A DNA stretch of 49,234 nt. Source: Treponema sp. Lineage in GTDB: Bacteria; Spirochaetota; Spirochaetia; Treponematales; Treponemataceae. Made by a program: the position numbers and the translations under genes. The stretch is taken from assembly GCA_017449265.1 (NCBI GenBank), contig JAFSJW010000076.1, positions 1 to 49,234 of the forward strand, given 5' to 3'. The notes beneath the pieces are model-generated. The model ran no database searches, was not told where the DNA came from, and saw only the letters and a program-made list of their open reading frames with translations. Every line of letters starts with the position of its first letter. Position 1 is the first letter of the stretch. Below, piece by piece: positions 24,839 to 32,360 of the stretch.

Positions 24839-25438
24839 TTAGTTCTCAAGTCTTGAAAGCAGCCCGTCCAGAAGGTAGCCGTACTCTTTGTTCGCCGCCC
24901 ATGTTCCAGAAAGCTCGAACACGGTGATTGCTTTTCCGCGCGGGCTGACATATTGGTAGCGGCGGTCAACTACAGCATTCCGAAGTTTTTTGTCGGCTGT
25001 AGTCCCGTATGCGTGAAGATGCTGGATATGGGCGCGAACCCCGAGCTGCTCCGTTGCGAATGACTCGCCCCTGTTTTCGGTATTAATCGCGCCAAGCCCG
25101 CAGAAATTGTTCATGTCTTCGGTAACAAGTCCCCCGAACCGGAGGAATCCTGTTTCGTGGCACATCTGAACCCAAGCCACATCGGAATTGATACCTTCGT
25201 CATTGCTTTCCTGAACATAGTACTTTGCAAGCCGCTGGACTTTTGCCTTGTCAGCGGCAGGATTCTGGCTCATAAAAAAAGCCGTAAGCTCCGCCGCAGA
25301 CTTTACGCCACGAGCGGCAATCGTTCTGCTGCACTCAACTTTTGAATGTACGCTGGCACAAGATGCAAGTGCGAAAAGCATTGCACAACTCAGCAGAAAC
25401 GAAAACAAACTTGTTTTATTCTTTATTGAACGATACAT
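24839..25438 (-). CDS. Glucosaminidase-domain lipoprotein
   Basis: 199 residues with a lipobox (FALASC, Cys27), so probably attached to a membrane by lipid. The domain (about 45-199) is the glucosaminidase/Bax-like type: AKYYVQESNDEGINSDVAWVQ, then MCHETGFLRFGG with the catalytic Glu, NNFCGLGAI, and QLGVRAHIQHLHAYG. It would cleave peptidoglycan glycan strands during growth or flagellar and envelope remodelling. An AAGGA site precedes the ATG. Confidence 0.88.
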   Translation of the reverse strand: MYRSIKNKTSLFSFLLSCAMLFALASCASVHSKVECSRTIAARGVKSAAELTAFFMSQNPAADKAKVQRLAKYYVQESNDEGINSDVAWVQMCHETGFLRFGGLVTEDMNNFCGLGAINTENRGESFATEQLGVRAHIQHLHAYGTTADKKLRNAVVDRRYQYVSPRGKAITVFELSGTWAANKEYGYLLDGLLSRLEN

Positions 25439-25519
25439 TTTTTAATCCTTGAAAATCAATAGACATGTTCGGAAACTTTTTGAGTTTGCAAACACACCTG
25501 ATTATAGCATATTTTTAAT

Positions 25520-25556
25520 AGAACTGTTCGGAAACAATAGGTTTCCGAACAGTTCT
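25520..25556 (-). terminator. Long hairpin at the murA stop
   Basis: Perfect 16-bp arms AGAACTGTTCGGAAAC and the complement, 5-nt loop, with the murA stop overlapping the arm. There is no T-tract, so termination is uncertain; mRNA protection is possible. The TGTTCGGAAA core also occurs near 25469 and 37570. Confidence 0.5.
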
Positions 25557-26841
25557 AATCATCAAGCTCGATTTTTTCTATGTGCGCGCCAAGACCTTGC
25601 AATTTTTCCACAAGATTTTCGTAGCCGCGCTCAATTTGGTAAACATTGGAAATCGTGCTTTCGCCGTAAGCGCAAAGAGCTGCGATGACCATAGCCATTC
25701 CAGCGCGAACATCGGGCGACACAAGGTTATCGCCGTGAAGAACGCTTGGACCTGAGACAACGGCACGGTGCGGGTCACAGAGCGTAATTCTTGCGCCCAT
25801 TGAAATAAGCTTGTCCACGAAAAACATCCTGCTCTCGAACATTTTTTCAAAAATAAGGACAGTTCCTTCAACTTGTGTGGCAACAACGGTCATAATCGAA
25901 GTCAAATCTGGCGGAAAACCGGGCCACGGCGAGTCGTCAATTTTGGGAATCATGCCGCCGAGGTCAGAATTGACTTTCATCTCCTGACCTGCGCCTACGG
26001 TGAGCTTGTCGCCTTCAATCGTCCAGCGGATTCCGAGCTTTCCGAAGGCGACTTTGAGCGGGCGCATATCCTTTGGATTTACGCCTGTTATTGTGATTGA
26101 GCCTTTCGTTGCGGCGGCAAGTCCGATGAACGAGCCGATTTCCATAAAATCAGGACCAATCGAAAAATCAGTTCCACGCAATTTCCGAACGCCGTCAATT
26201 GTTATGATATTGCTCCCGATTCCGCTGATTTTAGCACCCATCGAAACGAGCATATTGCACAAATCTTGAACATGAGGCTCGCTTGCCGCATTGTTGATTA
26301 TTGTCTTTCCTTCCGCAAGGACGGCCGCCATAACTGCGTTTTCCGTTGCGGTAACGGAAGTTTCGTCCAAGAATATGTCCGCGCCCATGAGCTTGTTTGC
26401 GGAGAACATGAACGGACCGTCCACATTGACCCTGGCTCCAAGCTCCTGCAGTGCGAGAAAATGCGTGTCAACGCGTCTGCGCCCGATTACATCTCCGCCT
26501 GGCGGTGGCATGACGGCTTTTCCTGTACGGGCAAGAAGCGGTCCCGCAAAAAGAATTGACGCGCGGATTTTTTTGCTCAGCTCGGCAGGAATGTCAGACG
26601 CGGCTATATTTGTAGCCGTAATTTTCCAGTCATGCTCACCGATTTTTTCAACAAGCGCACCAAGAGCTTGCAAAATCAGGAGCATAACATTTGTGTCCTC
26701 AATGTTCGGTATGTTTCTAAGAATAACGCTTTCTTCTGTAAGAACTGCCGCGGCTATGCACGGAAGGGCAGCGTTTTTGTTCCCGCTCGCGGCAATAGTT
26801 CCGCGCATCGGGATTCCACCCTCTATTTTGTATTTGTACAT
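25555..26841 (-). CDS. murA: UDP-N-acetylglucosamine 1-carboxyvinyltransferase
   Basis: First committed step of peptidoglycan precursor synthesis: transfers enolpyruvate from PEP to UDP-GlcNAc. At 428 residues, with SGNKNAALP (Lys22/Asn23) and the loop MPPPGGDVIGRRRVDTH. That loop carries Asp117 where E. coli MurA has Cys115 (PGGCTIG). The Cys is the residue that fosfomycin alkylates, so the enzyme is expected to be insensitive. The C-terminal AMVIAALCAYGESTISNVYQ and RGYENLVEKLQGLGA match the family. A single gene, transcribed toward the glucosaminidase. Confidence 0.96.
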   Translation of the reverse strand: MYKYKIEGGIPMRGTIAASGNKNAALPCIAAAVLTEESVILRNIPNIEDTNVMLLILQALGALVEKIGEHDWKITATNIAASDIPAELSKKIRASILFAGPLLARTGKAVMPPPGGDVIGRRRVDTHFLALQELGARVNVDGPFMFSANKLMGADIFLDETSVTATENAVMAAVLAEGKTIINNAASEPHVQDLCNMLVSMGAKISGIGSNIITIDGVRKLRGTDFSIGPDFMEIGSFIGLAAATKGSITITGVNPKDMRPLKVAFGKLGIRWTIEGDKLTVGAGQEMKVNSDLGGMIPKIDDSPWPGFPPDLTSIMTVVATQVEGTVLIFEKMFESRMFFVDKLISMGARITLCDPHRAVVSGPSVLHGDNLVSPDVRAGMAMVIAALCAYGESTISNVYQIERGYENLVEKLQGLGAHIEKIELDD

Positions 26842-26939
26842 GAATTATCCCCTGAATTCGTTTGCTTTTATTTTACCTGTTTAGAAGTTTTTCGGCTACG
26901 CTATAACAATTGCCCCAATTGCAACAACCAAGATAATCA

Positions 26940-26968
26940 TTGCGGATTTTAGAGATTTTTGATATATT
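26940..26968 (+). promoter_or_regulatory. Predicted promoter of the formylglycine-like gene, leaderless type
   Basis: TTGCGG (26940-26945), 17-bp spacer, TATATT (26963-26968), then 7 nt to the ATG at 26976. There is no Shine-Dalgarno. The TTG at 26940 that could be taken as a start is better read as the -35. Confidence 0.45.
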
Positions 26969-26975
26969 CTCAAAA

Positions 26976-28568
26976 ATGAAACGGTTTTTAATTATCTTTT
27001 CTGTTTTTTCTTTTATTTCGATTTTATCAGCACAAACGCCTATATCAGATTTAGGTTCATATTGGGACGCGGCAGCATCGAATCCTACGCTATCATCAAA
27101 AAGTGAATACGAAAAATACATGGAGCTTTCCGAAGCAATAAAATCAGGAAAGCCAGGACTTGGTGAATATGATGACGATGAGGCTCTAAGAAACGGCTGG
27201 ATTGCGCTTTTTGAAGATTTTGAACGGTACTGGTCAGACCATTGTCCGCGCACATTCGCTCTTTCTCATCTCAGAAAATACCTTACTCCAATAACAGAAA
27301 CAAAAGAAGTGAAAATGAACGATGAGAACAGCTCGCAATATGTTTCTGAAACACGCTATGCCGCAAACTACACGGCAACGGTATCATCATCGTTCTCGCT
27401 CAAATATCAGGAAATTCTTTCTATAGTAAAGGCCGGTTTCGTGCGCGCAAGAAAACATCTTTCAGGAGTTTCTTACAACTGGCCTGAGATTTCAATTCAT
27501 TCTGCCCCTGAAGCCGATGATGAGGGCGGTTCTCTCCTTGTGCGCTCCTATCCGCCAAAGCTGGCTACGGTTGCGTTCACGAACGGAACTACATTTTTCG
27601 ACATTACTGTTGACCTAACGGATTCTTCTGGAAGAACGCTTGCTTCGTCAACAAAAAATCTTGCAGGCTCGGCTGTTTTCACATTCGAGAATGTAAGCGA
27701 AGAAGATGCCGCAAAAATCGATGCGGGCGAAATCTCAGCAAAGCTCACATCTTTGGAACTTGTGTACGGAGCGGCTCCATATGTTACAACGCACAACAGA
27801 ACATGGCTGGAAGGGCTTCCAAGAAAGCAATTTGATGTGCAGAACGCCCGCTTAACGAATCCGTACTCGCGCACAAAAGCGGAGCGCAACCCAATTTTGG
27901 AAACTGCGGCACGGGTCATTGCCGATGAAATCATGGTGAGCGCAGGTTCGTTCTCAATTTCAAAAACAGAAGTGACGCAGCTTTTTTACCGCTCCGTAAT
28001 GAACTACAACCCGAGCGGATTCAAGGGTGACAACCGCCCTGTTGAAACTGTGAGCTGGTTCGACTGTCTTGCGTTTTGTAACCGCCTGAGCGAAATCACG
28101 GGGAAAACGCCAGCGTACAGTGTGGGCGGAAATACAGACCCAGAGGAATGGGACTATGTTCCTCACGCAGGAAAATCAATCTACGATGAGATTGAAGTTA
28201 ATGCCGGAGCTAACGGCTTTCGGCTTCCCACGGAAGAAGAATGGCTCTTTGCGGCACGAAGTGGCACTTCCTCTGACGGATACGAGTACAGTGGAAGTGA
28301 TGAAATCGAAAAAGCAGGCTGGTATAAGAAAAATTCCGGCTGCTCAGGAACTCATCCTGTGGCACAAAAAGAGCCGAACGGTCTGGGGCTTTTTGACATG
28401 ACGGGCAATGTGTGGGAATGGTGCTGGGATTCTTCCACGATGCAACTGCGCATAGCCCACGGCGGCTCGTACAGCTACGATGACAATTTCTGTAAGCTCT
28501 CAGACCTTTACTTCCGCCGCCCGAACATGCGCTTTGACTGTCTTGGTTTCAGAATCGTGAGCAGATAG
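26976..28568 (+). CDS. Secreted formylglycine-generating-enzyme-like (SUMF1) protein
   Basis: 530 residues from the ATG at 26976. A signal peptide (1-19, ending LSAQ) is followed by about 300 residues of unknown, partly beta-rich sequence, including VAFTNGTTFFDITVDLTD. The C-terminal 200 residues are a SUMF1/PvdO (FGE-sulfatase) domain: PVETVSWFDCLAFCNRLSE, FRLPTEEEWLFAARSG, GLGLFDMTGNVWEWCWD and CLGFRIVSR. FGE-like folds are C-type-lectin-like; many bacterial members are not true formylglycine enzymes, and neither the redox cysteine pair nor a sulfatase is evident here. Binding or enzyme activity are both possible. Confidence 0.83.
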   Translation: MKRFLIIFSVFSFISILSAQTPISDLGSYWDAAASNPTLSSKSEYEKYMELSEAIKSGKPGLGEYDDDEALRNGWIALFEDFERYWSDHCPRTFALSHLRKYLTPITETKEVKMNDENSSQYVSETRYAANYTATVSSSFSLKYQEILSIVKAGFVRARKHLSGVSYNWPEISIHSAPEADDEGGSLLVRSYPPKLATVAFTNGTTFFDITVDLTDSSGRTLASSTKNLAGSAVFTFENVSEEDAAKIDAGEISAKLTSLELVYGAAPYVTTHNRTWLEGLPRKQFDVQNARLTNPYSRTKAERNPILETAARVIADEIMVSAGSFSISKTEVTQLFYRSVMNYNPSGFKGDNRPVETVSWFDCLAFCNRLSEITGKTPAYSVGGNTDPEEWDYVPHAGKSIYDEIEVNAGANGFRLPTEEEWLFAARSGTSSDGYEYSGSDEIEKAGWYKKNSGCSGTHPVAQKEPNGLGLFDMTGNVWEWCWDSSTMQLRIAHGGSYSYDDNFCKLSDLYFRRPNMRFDCLGFRIVSR

Positions 28569-28618
28569 ATACCGCACGGTTGTCAAATGAGCAATGCCCG
28601 CTGAATCATTCTTTTGTG

Positions 28619-29590
28619 TCAGAACGAGACCCGGCACATAATTGGAAGATGGTCAGAATAGCCGTAGCCGTTGTAGACTTTGTATTTTCTGGGTTTTCCC
28701 TCATTGTCAGCCCATTCGCCGTTTGTCTGCGGCTCAAATGAAACGATTTTTGCGCCGCCACATGAGAAGAAATGGTCTATGCGCTCCCAGCGGTCTTTGT
28801 ACCAGTAGCTTCCCCGCTCGTCAAAGTCGCGTTCAAGCCACGGAGAATATACGAAAAGATTGTCGCTGCCCCTGAGCCGAACATTGAAATCTCCATTTTT
28901 CTCATGGATGAATTCCCCAATGTCGCGGTTGAAGTCCCCGGCTGCAAGTACGGAACTGCCTTCTGCGCAGGCTACACTCATCAGCCTGGAAAGATTCTCT
29001 TCCTGAGCGTTCCGCCAGACTTCGCTCTGCTCAGAACCGCCCGATTTGCTCTTCCAGTGATTCACGAAAAGGCAAAGATTTTTTCCGTCAATACTCACAT
29101 TTATCTGCATAATCGGGCGCATTGAAGGCATTTTTCCTTCGCTGTCGGAGAAAATCTCATGCACGCGGACATCGGAGAGCGGAAAGCGCGATATTACGGC
29201 GCAGCCAATCGGAGCATCAGTTGAAGCGGCGAACGCTCCGTACTTGTAGCTTTTGGCAAAATCAAAACCGCCGGAAAGAATATTGAAAATATCATAAATC
29301 TGCTCTTTTTTCTCAAGCTCCTCCAGTACTACAATATCAGCGTCCAGTTTTTTCAGAACATCGCCCAGCCGCTTCAAGCGCGCGGAATATTTCTCCATGC
29401 TCCAGCCGGACTTTGAGTTCTTGAATTCCGAATACTCATTTCCGTCAAAATTCGCATCAAAAAAAGTTTCCAGATTCCAGTTCAGAACAGAAACCTCACT
29501 GGCACTTCCACTTGCGGAATACTCACAAGAACAAAACAAAACGGCAAGGACAAAAATCCATATGCCGTTTTTGAGAAAACTAAAAATCAT
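28619..29590 (-). CDS. Endonuclease/exonuclease/phosphatase-family lipoprotein
   Basis: 323 residues, start at the ATG at 29590 because AGGAG lies 6 nt upstream (an upstream TTG is less likely). Lipobox FCSC near residue 22. The EEP fold is clear: SVLNWNLETFF, IVVLEELEKKE (metal-binding Glu), FVNHWKSKSGG, LAAGDFNRD and YGYSDHLPIM (catalytic His). It could act as a phosphodiesterase or extracellular nuclease on the cell surface. Downstream gap to the SUMF1-like gene is 50 bp, convergent. Confidence 0.88.
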   Translation of the reverse strand: MIFSFLKNGIWIFVLAVLFCSCEYSASGSASEVSVLNWNLETFFDANFDGNEYSEFKNSKSGWSMEKYSARLKRLGDVLKKLDADIVVLEELEKKEQIYDIFNILSGGFDFAKSYKYGAFAASTDAPIGCAVISRFPLSDVRVHEIFSDSEGKMPSMRPIMQINVSIDGKNLCLFVNHWKSKSGGSEQSEVWRNAQEENLSRLMSVACAEGSSVLAAGDFNRDIGEFIHEKNGDFNVRLRGSDNLFVYSPWLERDFDERGSYWYKDRWERIDHFFSCGGAKIVSFEPQTNGEWADNEGKPRKYKVYNGYGYSDHLPIMCRVSF

Positions 29591-29677
29591 TTGCAACTCC
29601 TAAATATATAGGTGCAAAGATTTTTCATTTTTGACATCAAATTTTTATAATTTTTTGTTATATCGCAATTTTTTTTA

Positions 29678-29715
29678 AGAAACCTGAACCAGTCCCAAGG
29701 ACAAGCCAGGTTTCT
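29678..29715 (-). terminator. Hairpin after hisC
   Basis: Perfect 9-bp arms AGAAACCTG and CAGGTTTCT with a 20-nt loop, 24 nt beyond the hisC stop. On the minus strand an A-run rather than a T-run follows, so it is terminator-like only. Confidence 0.35.
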
Positions 29716-29739
29716 GTATGAAATTGATTCGCTGAACGG

Positions 29740-30894
29740 TTAAATTTTCAGATCCGTCATTACCTGACGCAGTGCGGCCATTTGCTCATGTGTTCCAATC
29801 GTTATTCGCAAGAATTCTTCTATTCCAGGCGTTGAGAAATGGCGGACAAGTATTCCTGCTTTTTTGATTGCCTTGTATGTTTCTTCGCCAGGAATTCCTT
29901 CTTTTTTTACAAAGACAAAATTCGTGCAGCTGTCGATTACGAACCAGCCTTTCTCGCGCAGGAATTTTATGAAATCGTCGCGCTCGGAGGCAACTTTTTT
30001 GGCGCATTCGGCATAGTACGGAACATCATCGCAAGCTGCAATACCTGCCGTTTGGGCAAGAAAATCAACTGGGAAGTGATTGAGCGAATTCTTTACCGTC
30101 GTGACCGAGTTCACAAGCTCTGGTGATGCGACGATGTAGCCGAGACGCTGACCTGCGCCGCACAATGACTTTGAGAAAGTCCGCACCACGACAAGGTTTT
30201 TGAATTCAGAAAGGAGCGGAATCGCGCTTTGTCCGCCAAAATCAACATAGGCCTCATCCACTACAAAAACTCTGTCTTTTGGCGCAGCCAGAATCATTTT
30301 CCTGATTTCGTTCCTGGTAAGCGCAAGACCCGTAGGGGCGTTCGGGTTTGCGAAAATGATGCTTGTGTTCATTTCGTTCGCATCTTTGAGTATTTTCTGG
30401 GTGTCTAGCGACCAGTCATTTCTGAGCGGCACTTTGTCGAGAGGAATCTGGTAGAAACCAGCGTACACTGGATAGAAGCTGTAGGTATGCTCGGGCAGAA
30501 CAAGCGGTCTGTCTCCATCAAAAAAGGCGTAGAACACAAAACTCAGAACTTCGTCACTTCCATTGCCCACATAAATCATGTCTTTAGTGACTTCAAACGG
30601 AATCTTGTCCTCATCTGACGGTGTGGCATTTTCCCCGCTCACATTCGTGCGGCAAAGAACTCCTCCTGTTTTATTAATCATTCTGGCAATCGCTTCTTTC
30701 AATAAATTTGAATCCGGGTCAGGATAAAGCCCCAGCTTCTCGGGATGAGCCTTTACTGCGGCGCACACGGCTTGAGCAACTCGCGGGGACGGAGGATACG
30801 GATTTTCGTTCGCATTGAGTTTTATGTAATCGCGGTCTTTCGGCTGTTCGCCCGGAATATATGGATGAAGATTTTTCATTCGATTTGCAATCAT
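29740..30894 (-). CDS. hisC: Histidinol-phosphate aminotransferase
   Basis: PLP-dependent enzyme of histidine synthesis (imidazole-acetol phosphate with glutamate); some relatives use phenylpyruvate or other aromatic keto acids. 384 residues. Key segments: LNANENPYPPSP, VGNGSDEVL, FANPNAPTGLAL, VVDEAYVDFGG, and the PLP lysine Lys242 in RTFSKSLCGAGQRLGY. A roughly 25-residue insertion (about 78-103) is not usual in E. coli HisC. No other his gene is adjacent. The start has an AGAGG site. Confidence 0.92.
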   Translation of the reverse strand: MIANRMKNLHPYIPGEQPKDRDYIKLNANENPYPPSPRVAQAVCAAVKAHPEKLGLYPDPDSNLLKEAIARMINKTGGVLCRTNVSGENATPSDEDKIPFEVTKDMIYVGNGSDEVLSFVFYAFFDGDRPLVLPEHTYSFYPVYAGFYQIPLDKVPLRNDWSLDTQKILKDANEMNTSIIFANPNAPTGLALTRNEIRKMILAAPKDRVFVVDEAYVDFGGQSAIPLLSEFKNLVVVRTFSKSLCGAGQRLGYIVASPELVNSVTTVKNSLNHFPVDFLAQTAGIAACDDVPYYAECAKKVASERDDFIKFLREKGWFVIDSCTNFVFVKKEGIPGEETYKAIKKAGILVRHFSTPGIEEFLRITIGTHEQMAALRQVMTDLKI

Positions 30895-30978
30895 TTTTGA
30901 TGCCTCTTATTTTGTAATAAAAAGATTTTTAAGTTTAGCATAGTATTTTTGAAAAAAATAGTGTAAAATCTTAATATT

Positions 30979-32322
30979 ATGGCAATGACGGAAAAACAGT
31001 TTTTTTCTGAAAATCTTCTGAAAACAAACAGGATGATTTTGAATTTCCTGAAAGCATCCAACATAGTTGCGCCATTAATAAGTGCTTTTACTTTCTTACG
31101 AATTTTTCGAGTTGACTATACTCGTTCTCTGTGTCTTTTTTTCATAACGCTTTCGTTTTCAATTATAGACTGGCTGCTTATAAAAAAGTGCAAGAATCAG
31201 AAAATTCCGCTTTATTTCGGAATTATCTCCCTGAACCTGCTGATTATGTTCATGGGTACTCACGCACATATCGGAATTTACATCTCGTTCTGCTTTCCGC
31301 CGCTATTGACCAGCTTGTATTATAATAAAAATCGCACTTACAAGATATTGCTCATAAGCTATGTGATGATGCTCGTATCGCTCTATGCAAAATCAAAGAC
31401 AATAGTTCTTGATGGCGATTTTCCGAACAGGACTCCGTTGCAATGGTATTTGCCCACTATCGGTGGTTTTACGATTGAATTCTTTTTCACTGCCCTTATA
31501 GTGCGGTATATTACGCTCAGAAATTACGAAACTATAAAAGCCTTGTTCGTTTCTCTTGAAGAGCGTAGCACTTTCCTGAAAGTGCTTGACGAGAACAATA
31601 AGCTGTTCGAGTTGAAAAACAACGAGCTGCAGGACACTCAGTTCAAAATCATACAGTTCGTTGCGGAATGTCTGGGAAGCCATGATCTTTTCACCGGAAG
31701 ACATGTAGTTCATACCCGAACTTTCGTTGAGATTATTGCAAAGAAGCTTCGTGACAACGGATTTTACACTGACATACTCACGGACGAAGAAATTGCCTTG
31801 TACTCATCCGCCGCATTCCTTCACGATATAGGAAAAATCCATATTCCGGAAGGCGTTCTGAACAAGGTGGGAAAATTCACAGACGATGAGTTCAAACTGA
31901 TGAAGGAACATCCTGTGGAAGGAAAAAAACTTCTGGAATTTCTGCCTAAAATCTCGGACGGACGATTCAACGAAATCGCTAAGGAAATGGCGTATTACCA
32001 CCATGAAAAATGGGACGGAACGGGCTATCCTGACAGAATCTCCGGCAAGCAGATTCCGCTTTGCGCAAGAATCATGGCGGCGGCTGATGTTCTGGACGCA
32101 CTCATAAGCCAGCGTCTTTACAAAGACCCAATGTCAATAGAGCAGGCTATGGAAGTGTTCGAGAAATCAATGGACAGCCACTTTGAGGCGTGCATAGCGC
32201 AAGCTGTCATAGACTGCCGAAAAGAAATAGAAACGATTGATGCGGAATACAAAATGCAGGAAAGCGAGAAATTCAAGAAAGAACTTGAATGGTGGCGCAG
32301 ATACCACGGTATTTCAAATTAG
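30979..32322 (+). CDS. Membrane HD-GYP phosphodiesterase
   Basis: 447 residues: a membrane domain with about five helices (residues 25-180), a short linker helix, then an HD-GYP domain. The motifs are HDIGK (282-286), HPVEGKKLL, HHEKWDGTGYP (341-351, containing the GYP signature) and IMAAADVLDAL. HD-GYP enzymes hydrolyse cyclic di-GMP (some cGAMP), and here the catalytic residues look intact. The membrane part would sense an envelope or ligand signal; it is not a known sensor family. A TAAAAT box is 9 nt before the ATG with no clear Shine-Dalgarno. Confidence 0.9.
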   Translation: MAMTEKQFFSENLLKTNRMILNFLKASNIVAPLISAFTFLRIFRVDYTRSLCLFFITLSFSIIDWLLIKKCKNQKIPLYFGIISLNLLIMFMGTHAHIGIYISFCFPPLLTSLYYNKNRTYKILLISYVMMLVSLYAKSKTIVLDGDFPNRTPLQWYLPTIGGFTIEFFFTALIVRYITLRNYETIKALFVSLEERSTFLKVLDENNKLFELKNNELQDTQFKIIQFVAECLGSHDLFTGRHVVHTRTFVEIIAKKLRDNGFYTDILTDEEIALYSSAAFLHDIGKIHIPEGVLNKVGKFTDDEFKLMKEHPVEGKKLLEFLPKISDGRFNEIAKEMAYYHHEKWDGTGYPDRISGKQIPLCARIMAAADVLDALISQRLYKDPMSIEQAMEVFEKSMDSHFEACIAQAVIDCRKEIETIDAEYKMQESEKFKKELEWWRRYHGISN

Positions 32323-32326
32323 AGCC

Positions 32327-32347
32327 GAGCTTCGCAAAGCGAAGCTC
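32327..32347. terminator. Triloop hairpin between convergent genes
   Basis: Perfect 9-bp arms GAGCTTCGC and GCGAAGCTC around AAA, between the ends of the HD-GYP and TPR genes. Confidence 0.45.
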
Positions 32348-32360
32348 ATTGCCCCCGAAT

